Below are positions 21,901 to 34,007 of a stretch of 64,000 bases of DNA, in pieces (the first letter of the stretch is position 1; the number at the start of each line of letters is the position of its first letter). The notes beneath the pieces are model-generated. The model was not told the origin of the DNA, made no database searches, and saw only the letters and a list, made by a program, of their open reading frames with translations. Source of the DNA: Dactylis glomerata (lineage: Eukaryota > Streptophyta > Magnoliopsida > Poales > Poaceae); contig QXEO01000143.1 in assembly GCA_007115705.1 (NCBI GenBank), forward strand, positions 7,113,434 through 7,177,433, given 5' to 3'. A program made the position numbers and the translations under genes.

Positions 21901-24900
21901 GCCGATGGAGGCTGACCTGCTGCTGCGGTGTGGTGCGCAGCTAGCACGGCGACCATGGAGATCAAATGAGTGGCTAGGAAAAGATTAGAAAAATTATTGG
22001 GATGGGACAGACATAGTGATGCATCGATAGGTGTAGATCCAACAGGTGCACTTCGCACAGGATTAGGGAGGCCATGCGACGGATTTCTGCGAGGATTTAA
22101 CAAGAACGGCGATGCAGCGCTGTGGGGAAAAGAGCACATCGCCGGCAGAAAATATAGAGAGAAAAATCGAGAGCTAAGAAGGGATTTTAGATCTAGGGTT
22201 TGGAAAAGAATTGGGGAATTTTGGGCAGATTTTGGGGTCTAGGGTTTGCTGAAAAACAATGGAAGAAATGTTGCCCTTAAATAGGCCAAAGTTTAGGAGG
22301 GCTTGCGCTAGATTTTAGTCTTAAAATTTGTTCGGATTTTGCCTAGTTTTAGTTTTGCAAAAATCAAGAAAACATGTTGTAATAAATGAACTAGAAAATA
22401 TTATTTTTATTTTGATTTTTATAATAAGAAAAAGGTGGAGGTTTATTAAACCGACCGGATAATTGGCAGAGACAAAATATGATTTTGGGAAAATAATCTT
22501 TACTATTAAAAATGCACATGAAGATGATGCATGATGTCACAATGACGCGAAAAAGAAAATAACAAGCAAAACTAATTAGGGGTATTTTTCCGGGTCGTTA
22601 CAATCGACACCACTAACAAGGGATCTCGCCCCGAGATCCACGCTCGTGTAGGGGGAAAGAGTTGGTGAAACTATCGAGTCTTCGCGCTTCATGTTGACAT
22701 TCCCGGACCTTAACGTGGATCTATTTTTCTCGACACCACTAACAAGAGGTTTCTTCTCGACACCAACGGGAAATTCTTGCTCATGTTGACGGCGATGAAC
22801 TTTTGAAGAACGGACCTAATGGGATAAAGGCAAGAGATCGTCCACCCACGCGAAAACCTAAACTCGAAGAAGCGGATAAGAGAGAGAACACAAAACTCGC
22901 AAAGGTAAGAGCAGAGAAGCATAGAAGGTAAGGAGAAAAATGCAGACTACTTAGATCTATCCAACTCATTTTTAGCAAAATAGTTTTGACACTAGACTCA
23001 ACTCGGCCGTTGGCAAGGTTATCCTACAGGCAGACTGGACCCGTGGGTATCGACAAAACCTGTGGCTCTGATACCACTTGTGACGCCCCAAAACCGACAC
23101 CTTGCAGATGATAGCGAACACGCCACAATCTACATGATGTCGCTTTGGAAACGCACCACCAGGCGCCTCGTGCACGTTGGAGCGTGCACGTGATGCGGGT
23201 GGAATCGAGTAGCAACAGTTACACAAGTTTACGATGGAACCCACAAAAGAATATATAATAACCACAAAGACTCCACGAGTCAAGAATCCAAATATACAAT
23301 TCAAATATTCAAATCATACATAAAGCAAAATAGTATCCGAGTACGGACAAGAATACAAATGGGCCTAAGAGGCCTGAAGATAAACGATGGCATCCAAACC
23401 CTGCCCAGGCCAAGCCGGAAGGGTAACCTTGCTAACATCGTCGCTCCCATACCTGTGAACAGCGTCGGGCCAAAGGTTGCCGAACAAGGAGGGAGATAGA
23501 GAAAAAGGGAAAAAAACGAGGGTGAGTACCGAGGCACGTACTCGCGAGACTGGAATTCAGCTGTGCTCGCCTACAAGCTATATGGTGGACTTAGCGGCAA
23601 CAAAAGATTCATACTACAGAGACACACTATAACTTTCGTCTAAATAGATTGAGATAAGAGAGCACATAAAGAACCAACTAGAAACTAACACCAAACATAA
23701 CCCAGCCGATGAATCACCTCCTCGTGACCAAACGAAGAAGCAAGTATCAAGGGCACTCACACGGTTACCAAGTTTTATTGCAGGTTTATTGTTGTAGTTG
23801 TGCTAGCTTACTACACAAGTTTATTAATGTTGAAATAGCAGGTGCAAGTTGTTCTATGATCGAGTAGTACAGCTCCAAGTCATCCATAACCGCGGACATG
23901 GCTTTTCGAAAAGATTTAACCCTGCAGGGGTGCCCAAATGTACCCACACGTTCGATCAATCCTTCTGGCAAATCTCGCACCCTTAATAAAAACAGGTGCG
24001 CCATTAGGATAGTCACGACTCGCACTCTCCTTCACTACAAACAAGTCCAGGAAGCCACCTAACTAAGTTTAACCCGCTTGAGAGTCCGGCCGAATCTCTG
24101 AGACGGACCTAGTTGTTGCGTGCACGGCTTCAGAGGCCCGACTCCACCCACGGGAGACGACCCGCTTCAGCATGCGGTAAACGCTCACGCCGCAAACCTA
24201 TGCGTGCATGCAGAAAACAAACAAGGGGTTACAAGGCACCCACGGCTTCCCCCAAAGTAAATCGAACCATAAGATACAAGAGCTGCATGCACGCAAGAAC
24301 CAAATGGAAAACCTCAAACTAGTTGTGGCCACTGGACAAGTGTGTAGATTCCGGCAGTGATCGAGGGGAGGCCCGTAAACGTACCCACGTCTGGTTAGAG
24401 CGCTCAGTCTCAGAACAGTTCATGCGATCTCGGGGTCCTAGGGGACACAAGTGAGCCATCAGAAAACTGGCAAAAAAATGACTCACCGATGCCTCTGCTT
24501 AATTCAATTTTAAGTATTAACATTAAAGTAAGTCATGATTATCTCCAACAATATATCTATAAAGTAGAGCATGTGATAACTTTCCCAACCCAAAAAGATA
24601 AAACAACTCAAACAACCTGAAGATGCCTACGACTCGCAGGGCCAACTCAAACAACAAGCACACGGTTAATAGGATGTATGAAAGGTTCTATAGCTTTGCT
24701 TTGGATAAATAGGTGGATAGGACATGTGACTCGAACAAAGCATCGCGACACAAGGCTAGAATATAGAGCTAGCGAGAGCAAAAATGTTAAATGGGTAGAG
24801 AGAAAAGGGCTCGCCTGAAAAGAAGGTCGAAGAACACCCGAAGAACTTGTCGTTGCTCACATCACCACGAAGCGTCCTATCCAAGAAGAAGCAAATCGCT

Positions 24901-26683
24901 ACAATAAACAACGGATGCAACATTTACTACTACGGCAAAAGAATCGGCATGATCATGTGAAGCATGTATGCATGACATGGCAATTATGATGCAATGCAAC
25001 TTATCTCAAAATTAAGCGGAACCGAAATTCCAACACACACATATATGGTTAAAGTTGTTTTACTACACGACAATTTTAATGTTAATTAATCCTGGCAAAA
25101 CAAGATATGGGTTATCTACACAAAATTAAATAGAACCGGGACACAATATAGCATTCCCGCATGTTCCATATTTAATTATTAGATGATACCTATAAATCCC
25201 CAAAGATAATATGCAATGATATATGAATGATTTTGCATATAAAAGATAGATATTTAAGAACATATAGGCTTAGACAGGGACTCACGGTCTGAATCGGAGA
25301 GATGAGCTCGGATTGAAATTGAAGTAGCGGAAGAAGCAGCGTCATGAAAATAGTCGCATCGCCGCCCTCTTTGTGCTCCCAGATCTTGTTGAAGTAGTAG
25401 TCGTGCATAGAAGATAGCGGTCGCGCTGGACTGATCAAGCGGTACCAAAGTCAATGAAGCGGGGCAAAACTGTGTCTGATGGCAAACACCGGATATAAAT
25501 GGAAGCCAAACCCTTGAGAGCATTTTATCGAACACGTTGCGGGCAGACCAATAGACTGACGAAGACAGAGCAGTAAGATGGCCAAAACAAACAACCTGCA
25601 AGCGGCCAAGATAAGCATACGGCGAGGTACACTAGAGAGATGAAACCAGCTAGCACACAAGGAGCTTGATTTATTCGTGTATGTATTCAGATCTGAGCAG
25701 CACACTTCCCAGGCTAGTGGATGGAATCGAGAGTTGTGCATCGTTGCTAGCTGAAATTGGACAAGGCAAGTATTAAGTGGTGCAGCTGCGTGCGGCTGAC
25801 GCTGCAGATAATGGAGCGCTGATCATGCGGAGCTTACTGATTTGTTTTCGACCACAAAGAAACAAAGCGGCGCTCGTACTAGCAAAGGTTGGTGTCGAGG
25901 ATGCGGTGGAAGCAAGGCGAGGGACCTGGGCGCTGGCGATGCGGGAGGTGGAGAAGGTACGGAGACCAAGGCCCCTGGTCGGCCGATGGAGGCTGACCTG
26001 CTGCTGCGGTGTGGTGCGCAGGTAGCACGGCGACCATGGAGATCAAATGAGTGGCCAGGAAAAGATTAGAAAAATTATTGGGACGGGACAGACATAGTGA
26101 TGCATCGATAGGTGTAGATCCAACAGGTGCACTTCGCACATGATTAGGGAGGCCATGCGACGGATTTCTGCGAGGATTTAACAAGAACGGCGATGCAGCG
26201 CTGTGGGGAAAAGAGCACATCGCCGGCAGAAAATATAGAGAGAAAAAGCGAGAGCTAAGAAGGGATTTTAGATCTAGGGTTTGGAAAAGAATTGGGGAAT
26301 TTTGGGCAGATTTTGGGGTCTAGGGTTTGCTGAAAAACAATGGAAGAAATGTTGCCCTTAAATAGGCCAAAGTTTAGTAGGGCTTGCGCTAGATTTTAGT
26401 CTTAAAATTTGTTCGGATTTTGCCTAGTTTTATTTTTGCAAAAATCAAGAAAACATGTTGTAATAAATGAACTAGAAAATATTATTTTTATTTTGATTTT
26501 TATAATAAGAAAAAGGTGGAGGTTTATTAAACCGTCCGGATAATTGGCAGAGACAAAATATGATTTTGGGAAAATAATCTTTACTATTAAAAATGCACAT
26601 GAAGATGATGCATGATGTCACAATGACGCGAAAAAGAAAATAACAAGCAAAACTAATTAGGGGTATTTTTCCGGGTCGTTACA
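18998..26683 (-). mobile_element. Non-coding LTR element with 3.6 kb LTRs and 476 bp interior
   Basis: Both LTRs are exactly 3605 bp (18998-22602 and 23079-26683). Read on minus they begin TGTAACGACCCGG and end GGGGCGTCACA. A primer-binding site on the minus side of the interior (23064-23078) identifies the orientation. Flanks cgggc (18993-18997) and tgggc (26684-26688) are a 5-bp TSD with one substitution. No gag or pol is present, so replication would depend on a related element. I count about 30 differences between the LTRs, about 0.8%. With the commonly used grass rate of 1.3e-8 per site per year this implies roughly 0.3 million years, making it the youngest insertion seen here. Confidence 0.9.
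22603..23078 (-). other. Internal domain and tRNA-iMet primer site of the non-coding LTR element
   Basis: ggctctgatacca at 23064-23076 is identical to the 3' end of plant initiator tRNA-Met, so the minus strand carries the complementary primer site two bases after the LTR. The remaining sequence has no supported ORF. A 'tctcgacacca' motif recurs near 22729 and 22757. The polypurine tract on the other side (near 22603-22650) is degenerate. Confidence 0.8.
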
Positions 26684-26805
26684 TGGGCCCACCTCTGGCC
26701 GCGTCGGCCTGTTGTGTGGCCGCCCTGGCCCACTTCTGCCATTGCCCCTTCGCGTATTTCATCGTCCCCGAAAACCTAAGTCAAGGGGGGCTCAGAGATA
26801 AACAC

Positions 26806-28540
26806 TGCTTGCTGTTTTATGGTGCCGAGTTGACGGGGGAAAATATAGTTGATGTAGGAGTTTCTTCTTTCCCCGGCAACGGCGCCAGAAAACTTGTTGG
26901 TGGCGCGGTGATGGTGTATGAAATTAATGAATTAATGACCGGCCAGTTGGAAAACCCCAAGAGAAGGTTTTGATAAATATAGCAGCAAGTTTTCCCTCAG
27001 TTAAGAAACCAAGGTATGTTGATCAGGAGAAGAGCAGACAAATACGACTGAAGGTGATGCGGACTGGCTTAGCGACAGCTTCGGACAATTTATATGTGGC
27101 GCCTCGTCCAAGCTTTGCTTTGCTAGCTGCAACACGGAACCTGCACACAACACAACCAAGTACTTTGTTCCCAACTTGCGATGAGGTTGCCAATCTCACT
27201 GGTTTGCTTGAAACAAAGGGTATGAGCGTATCGAGTGGAAAGTGATAATAGTATGCGAGTAAAGTAAACAGGTGATAGCAATATGATGGAAATAGGACCG
27301 GGGTCCACAGTTCACTAGTGGTGTCTCTCCATAAGATAAATAACACATCCCGGATAAACAAATTACAGTTGGGCAATTGATAGAATAAAGATAAACGTGA
27401 TATGTCAAGAAGATCACTATACGATTTACTCTGGGCATTACAACAAAATACATAGACCGCCATCCAACTGCATCTATGACTAATAATCCACTCACGGGGA
27501 TATCATCTGAACACCCCATGAGTATTAAGTTGCGAATAACAGATAATTCCTTTAAGCAAATTGTGTAATGTAAACAAAGCATATGCCCTCGAGCATATGA
27601 ATGTTGTTTTCTCCCTAGTAGCAACAGCATATCTACAACCTTAGAGGTTTCTATCACCCCCCCAGGTTAAATAGAGGCATGAACCCACTATCGAGCATAA
27701 ATACCCCCTCTTGGAGTCACTAGCAACTACTCGGCCAAGATAGCTACTAACAACGGAGAGCATGCAAGATCATAAACAACATAGAGATAACATAAGATAT
27801 ATTTCAATATAGCAACTCAATCATTACACCAATATTCATCGGATCCCAACAGACCAAACATGTAGAATTACATAACGGTGATCTCAATCATGTAGGGCAG
27901 CTCATGAGATCTAAACATGAAGCACATGGTGGAGGAGACAACCATCTAGCTACTGCTATGGACCCATAGTCCAAGGTAGACTACTCACTTATCGCTCCGA
28001 ACGCAAGCATGGCGATGAAGGCCTCCGGTGGTGATTCCCCTATCCGGCAGGGTGCTGGAAAGAGCTTCTAGACCCTCCCGATCTTTGGGTCGACGGCGGC
28101 GGTGGATCGCGATGTGTTCTAGAAAATTGATCGGGTCCTTAGGTTTTTTTTCCGTCGGGGGGTCTTTATAGGCGAAGGGGCATCGTCAGAGGTGGCCCGA
28201 GGTGCCCTCACACATAGGGGCACGGCCAGGGGCTGGGCCACGCCGCCCTGGTGTGTGGGGCCCTCGTGGCCCCCTTCCAACTCCACTTCGGATCTCTGGA
28301 AGCTTCCGGGAAAAATAAGACTTCAGGAACTTGTTTCGTCCAATTCCGAGAATATTTCCTATGTAGCACTTCTGTAACACAAAAACAGCAGAAAATAGGG
28401 AACTGGCACTGTGGCGACTTGTTAATAGGTTAGTTCCGGAAAATGCATAAAAGTGCCATGAAGTGTAACGAAACAGTAGGCAAATGGTGTAAAAACAAGC
28501 ATGGAGCATCAAAAATTATAGATACGTTGGAGACGTATCA
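26806..28540 (-). repeat. 3' LTR of the minus-strand element
   Basis: Contains on minus the inverted repeat 28262-28204, then a TATA box (CCTATAAAGACC) at about 28172-28161, and near its end an embedded copy of the tRNA-Asp primer-site sequence (26871-26887). The frames at 26970-27657 on both strands recur in the other LTR and are not genes. Confidence 0.85.
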
Positions 28541-28555
28541 AGCATCCCCAAGCTT
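28541..28555 (-). other. Polypurine tract
   Basis: On minus AAGCTTGGGGATGCT directly precedes the 3' LTR. Its 14-bp core (gcatccccaagctt on plus) recurs exactly at 30753-30766 and 30809-30822 within the interior. Confidence 0.8.
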
Positions 28556-31477
28556 AACTCCTGCTCGTCCTCGAGTAGGTAAGTGATAACAAAAGAATAA
28601 TTTTTGAGGTGACATGCACCTACACAATCTTGATCATATATGTAAGCATTTGTGAGCTGGGATCATAAGAACTTAAAACATGGGCATGAAAGATATAATC
28701 TTGACAATAAGAACTTAGCAACCATGTTATAACATGAAAATGAACATAAACAAAAGATCATGAAAATGAAATAATGAAAGTCAAACGTGTGTTCAAATCA
28801 TAATGAAAAACATACAAATGGTTTTCAGCTTGTCCTTCATGGAGAGCAAAACATAAATGCATAGGACACCTTCAAGTTTAAGAGGGCGACTAGATACAAA
28901 TAATTTGAGAACAAGTGAAACCAACAATATGAATCAATCAATGAAAACTTTGGGACAATGCTCATTATACTAAGAATGGCAACTATGCTCTCTTAATGGT
29001 GCATAAAGATAGAAGGTGGTGACTCAATAAATAAGTAAAAGAAAGGCCCTTCGCGGAGGGAAGCAGTGATTGCAAGTTTTATAGACCTTCAAAAATTATG
29101 TTACTTACCGGCTTTGAGCTCTCATTGCCCCCATCATAAGTATCTTGAATGGTTAAAGTTAATGCGAGAACAATTATGATGCATATGCTTGACAAATCAT
29201 CAGTCAAAAACCTCGTGCCCCGTGAATACGAGTACCCAAACCTCATGCTACTTTACTTAGAGTCCCAAGCAAGGCTCTTGTCATTGTAAGTATATATGTA
29301 TCATCGAAAACCGCCAACAGGGTACCTCCGTGCTCGATGACATGGAACAAGCCCACATCAAAATGATAGGACAAGCAGACAATGAACACCTCGATATCTC
29401 TTTTATTTGCCATTTGTTTAGCTTTTTATTTTGAGATGCGTCGTCGCATGTCCACCATGGGTATGCTGCAAATTGCCACCATGAATTATGCATGGCTTAG
29501 ATTGGCGGCCCAGGCGTTTCCCTAACACATATACAAACTCCATGATCCCCACAAGATTCCCAATTCATTTCACACCGCGGGCATCCATAAACAAATGATC
29601 ACGATATCAACTCAAATAAGAAGTGCAATGTTGAAAGCTTGCCCCATGACAGCATGGATGGGCTAGTATCCAACTTACAACTTGCAAGCATAACAACTCA
29701 ACATAAGAGACCACAATGTCAAAATTTTAAGAACAGGAAAAAGTAAAGTGTGCCTTCCAGTTCGTGAGAGCTTTACTAACCAATTTTCGCATAACACTGG
29801 TAAGAGTTTAATTTGAAGAGTAGATAAAAGCAAGTCAAATTTACTTGGAATAGCAAATTGCTAGTAGGTATGCATGGCGGACACTTTGGAAAACTTTGGT
29901 TTTTAGGAGTTGGATGCACGAGTAGAGCTCATACTCAGTACAAGGCGAGGGCTAGCAAAAGACTGGGAGCGACCAACTAAGAGAGCAATAATGGCCATAA
30001 TCATGCAAAGCGACAAAGCGACATTAAAAAAAGCATAAGATGGCATCAAAAGTCAAAAACTAAATGATCATAGAGGCTATTGGTGACTTTGTAAGAGTCT
30101 AACATGTGTGAGCATGCGCCAAGTCAACCCAAATAAAGCATCAAGGAGAAAACAAAAATAATGCTTCCATATAATAAAAACAATGCATGATTTTTTCAAA
30201 GGCTCATTAAGCAATCTCAGTTATTTGAGACAAGTCATGCTATATCAAACACACTAAGCATACTATCAAAAAGACATTAATCATGACATGAAAAAGCCTA
30301 AGCCGCAGTCTACACAAGCTCCTTCTTGTACCACTTTTTTGCATAAAGCTTTTTCTCTTTTCCAACACCATTTGAAATTTTTTAAGACACCTCTTTTGAT
30401 GAAAACCAATAAGGATCAGAGGCAAAAAATACACCTTAATGAAAAGATATGACAAGGTCTGAACGCAAATCAAGGCGAAAATGAAAACCAAAAGCAGTAG
30501 CAGAAAAAGAAGAACACTCTGTTTTTGATAAGAGTGAAAACTACAGCGTTCTTGGCAAATGAAAAGCAAGGCAACTTCTCCAAAGGAAATTTGTTGGGGT
30601 CCAACCATTTATTGCAGCAAAAAAAACTAAACTAACTAAGAAAACTAAAACAACTGACGCTCCAAGAAAAACACATAGTGCATGAAGCAATAAAAATATA
30701 GTGTCTTGAAAGGTGACCTGAATTTTGCCGATGAAGAAGGGGTGCCTCAGGGGCATCCCCAAGCTTTGACGCTTGTACTTCTTGGATATTTCTTGGGGTG
30801 ATGCATGGGCATCCCCAAGCTTGAGCTTTTGTCCATTCTTCAACTCATCTCATCATTCTCCAATCCCTACACTTGAAAACTTCCTTCATACAAAACTAAA
30901 CACAAATCTATTAGCAACATTAGTGTAGCATAACATATAATCAACCTCTTTTTGCTTCAGGTTTCAACCCAAAACCACCACATATTAAGTATATACTACT
31001 GTAGCAACTTCCCCAAAAGTTCCGTGATCAAAAGAACTCAAAAAGAAAGCGATAAAGTGGCAAAAATGAATAGTGGCAGAAATCTGTCAAAACAGAACAG
31101 CTGATAAAGGTCGAATTTTTAAGGGGTTTTATGTTGCTCAAATCAAAAAGTGTTCAACTAACGAAAGTTTGGATATAACCTAGGGCATATGCACAAGAAA
31201 TTTCAGGTCCAAAAGATATACAGAGAATGTTTACGAATTTTTACGGTGCAGCACCGAAAACAGTTTCAGGACAGCAACATCCCCAAATCTTTACCTCACT
31301 CGAATTAGAGGCTTCTCTTGGCACAACAATAAAATAAAAATGATAAGGAGAGGTTATTACAGTAGTAATAACTTCCAAGACTCAAATAAAAGAAAAAGTA
31401 CTGAAAATAAAACATTGGGTTATCTCCCAAGAGTGCTTTTCTTTAACGCCTTTGAGGTAGGCGCAGAAAATTGCGAA
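28556..31477 (-). other. Non-coding interior of the minus-strand LTR element
   Basis: About 2.9 kb downstream of the ORF. Frames at 30240-30608 and 30541-30843 (minus) overlap the repeated polypurine-like motifs and have no recognisable domain. It is A-rich on plus and nothing else is seen. Length and position resemble the long 3' non-coding region of the Athila-type element. Confidence 0.6.
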
Positions 31478-32071
31478 TCAAGTAATAATGAAAGAGGCAT
31501 CAGGATCCACCATAGGAATATTTTCAACAATGAAGGAAAATGTGTCCAAATGAGTTTTTGAAGATCCTTTATGATCACTTTTTGGTACACTACTTTCATC
31601 AAAAAAGTTTTCTGGACAAATCCAACTAATTTTTTTATCCCAAGCGTCGTGAATTCCTATAAGTTTATAAGGTATTGGCACTCTAAAATCTTCATTGGGT
31701 GTACCGACAACCGCTACAGGTGAGCCAAGCTTATTAAACTTCTTAAAAAGTTTCCTAGCCTCAATTGCAACATCCCTAAATTCTATGCGCAAAGTTTCCA
31801 AGATAAAAGCTTTCTTTTCGGGATCCTCAATTTCATGAAGCTTAAGGAACATGTATTGCAATAAAGGATTAAGGCTAGCAAACCTAGCTTCTAACATGTG
31901 AACTAAATAAGCAGAAGCAATTTCATAACTAGGAGCTAGCTCAACCAAAGATTTTTCCTCAACTTCTTTATGCATACTAATGTGATTAAAGAACTCCTCA
32001 ATGTTACTTTTTCCAATAAATGAACCACTACCTATTGAGAGGTCCTCCAAAACGTACTTCGGGAACAACAT
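31478..32071 (-). CDS. 197-aa ORF of unknown function in non-autonomous LTR element
   Basis: Intact from ATG 32071 (MLFPKYVLEDLSIGSGSF) to the stop at 31478, beginning about 150 bp after the primer site, where gag would start. It is mostly helical by eye, with an acidic/amphipathic middle (LKLHEIEDPEKKAFILETLRI, EARKLFKKFNKLGS) and a C-terminal PIPYKLIGIHDAWDKKISWI stretch. There is no zinc knuckle, protease motif, signal peptide or membrane span. I do not recognise it. It might be a diverged gag-like packaging protein or a captured host sequence. It is uninterrupted despite several percent LTR divergence, which hints at selection while the family was active. Confidence 0.6.
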   Translation of the reverse strand: MLFPKYVLEDLSIGSGSFIGKSNIEEFFNHISMHKEVEEKSLVELAPSYEIASAYLVHMLEARFASLNPLLQYMFLKLHEIEDPEKKAFILETLRIEFRDVAIEARKLFKKFNKLGSPVAVVGTPNEDFRVPIPYKLIGIHDAWDKKISWICPENFFDESSVPKSDHKGSSKTHLDTFSFIVENIPMVDPDASFIIT

Positions 32072-32222
32072 AATGATCTAAAGTAAAGAAATAACAACTA
32101 CCAAGGATTCTAATTTTTTGGGTTTTTGATATAAAACGATGCAAGTAAAAATAAAGTTAAGCAAAACATAAAACAAAGATGTGTGTGTGAAAAACTCCCC
32201 TTGCAGAGGTCTTCCACTTCTT

Positions 32223-32239
32223 CCCCGGCAACGGCGCCA
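32223..32239 (-). other. Primer-binding site, tRNA-Asp
   Basis: ccccggcaacggcgcca on plus is identical to the 3' end of plant tRNA-Asp(GUC), so on minus it is the complementary primer site, 7 nt from the LTR end. A second copy with one substitution lies inside the LTR at 32312-32328. Confidence 0.85.
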
Positions 32240-32246
32240 GAAAACT

Positions 32247-34002
32247 TGCTTGCTATTTTATGGTGCCGAGTTGACGGGGGAAAATATAGTTGATGTAGGA
32301 GTTTCTTTTTTCCCCGGCAACGACGCCAGAAAACTTGTTGGTGGCACAGTGATGGTGTATGCAATTAATGAAGTAAATGACCGGCCAGTTGGAAAACCCC
32401 AAGAGAAGGTTTTGATGAATATAGCAGCAAGTTTTCCCTCAGTTAAGAAACCAAGGTATGTCGATCAGGAGAAGAGCAGACAATACGACTGAAGGTGATG
32501 CGGACTGGCTTAGCGACAGCTTCGGACAATTTATATGTGGCGCCTTGTCCAAGCTTTGCTTTGCTAGCTACAACGCGGAACCTGTACACAACACAACCAA
32601 GTACTTTGTTCCCAACTTGCGATGAGGTTGTCAATCTCACCGGTTTGCTTGAAACAAAGGGTATGAGCGTATCGAATGGAAAGTGATAATAGTATGCGAG
32701 TAAAGTAAACAGTGCGAGTAAAGTAAACAGGTGATAGCAATATGATGGAAATAGGACCGGGGTCCACAGTTCACTAGTGGTGTCTTTCCATAAGATAAAT
32801 AACACATGCTGGGTAAACAAATTACAGTTGGGCAATTGATAGAATAAAGATAAACGTGATATGTCAAGAAGATCACTATGCGATTTACTCTGGGCATTAC
32901 AACAAAATACATAGACCGCCATCCAACTGCATCTATGACTAATAATCCACTCACGGGGATATCATCCGAACACCCCATGAGTATTAAGTTGCAAACAACA
33001 GATAATTGCTTTAAGCAAAGTGTGTAATGTAAACAAAGCATATGCCCTCGAGCATATGAATGTTGTTTTCTCCCTTGTAGCAACAGCACATCTACAACCT
33101 TAGAGGTTTCTGTCACTCCCCCAGGTTAAATAGAGGCATGAACCCACTATCGAGCATAAATACCCCCTCTTGGAGTCACTAGCAACTACTCGGCCAAGAT
33201 AGCTACTAACAACGGAGAGCATGCAAGATCATAAACAACATAGAGATAACATAAGATATATTTCAGTATAGCAACTCAATCATAACACCAATATTCATCG
33301 GATCCCAACAAACCAAACATGTAGAATTACATAACGGTGATCTCAATCATGTAGGGCAGCTCATGAGATCTAAACATGAAGCACATGGTGGAGGAGACAA
33401 CCATCTAGCTACTGCTATGGACCCATAGTCCAAGGTAGACTACTCACTCATCGCTCCGGAGGCAAGCATGGCGATGAAGAAGGCCTCCGGTGGCGATTCC
33501 CCTCTCCGGCAGGGTGCCGGGAAGAGCTTCTGGACCCTCTCGATCTTCGGGTCGACGGCGGCGGCGGATCGCGATGTGTTCTGGAAAATTGATCGGGTCC
33601 TTAGGTTTTTTTCCGTCGGGGGGTCTTTATAGGCGAAGGGGCATTGTCAGAGGTGGCCCGAGGCGCCCTCACACATAGGGCGCGCGGCCAGGGGCTGGGC
33701 CGCGCCGCCCTAGTGTGTGGGGCCCTCGTGGCCCCCCTCCAACTCCTCTTCGGATCTCTGGAAGCTTCCGGAAAAAATAAGACTCCAGGAACTTGTTTCG
33801 TCCAATTCCGAGAATATTTTCTGTGTAGCACTTCTGAAACACAAAAACAGCAGAAAACAGGGAACTGGCACTCTGGCGACTTGTTAATAGGTTAGTTCCG
33901 GAAAATGCATAAAAGTGCCACGAAGTGTAACGAAACAGTAGGCAAATGGTGTAAAAACAAGCATGGAGCATCAAAAATTATAGATACATTGGAGACGTAT
34001 CA
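32247..34002 (-). repeat. 5' LTR of the minus-strand element
   Basis: Carries on minus the GC-rich inverted repeat (33723-33665), a TATA box CCTATAAAG at 33633-33625, a tandem duplication of tgcgagtaaagtaaacag (about 32692-32730) absent from the other LTR, and an embedded primer-site copy at 32312-32328. Confidence 0.85.
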
Positions 34003-34007
34003 AACAC

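Larger units (their letters stand above)
26806..34002 (-). mobile_element. LTR retrotransposon with one ORF of unknown function (TSD aacac)
   Basis: Oriented on minus, with 5' LTR 34002-32247 (1756 bp) and 3' LTR 28540-26806 (1735 bp). The LTRs start TGATACGTCTCC (or TGATACGTCTCCAATG) and end AGCAAGCA. aacac occurs at 26801-26805 and 34003-34007. The primer site (32223-32239) matches the tRNA-Asp 3' end and the polypurine tract lies at 28541-28555. The 3.7 kb interior has a 197-residue ORF near the 5' end but no protease, RT or integrase, so it is non-autonomous. In sampled stretches the LTRs differ at roughly 4-5% of sites. It is inserted in the 3' LTR of the Athila-type element. Confidence 0.9.

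Noticed and set aside
19706..22242. Several ORFs (such as 21174-21521 minus) duplicated at 23786-26220.
   Set aside because: They are the two copies of the 3.6 kb LTR of the non-coding element, and differences between the copies disrupt some of the frames.
26970..27657. ORFs of 90-160 codons on both strands, repeated at 32443-33116.
   Set aside because: Both sets lie in the two LTRs of one element and mirror each other, and none has a recognisable domain.
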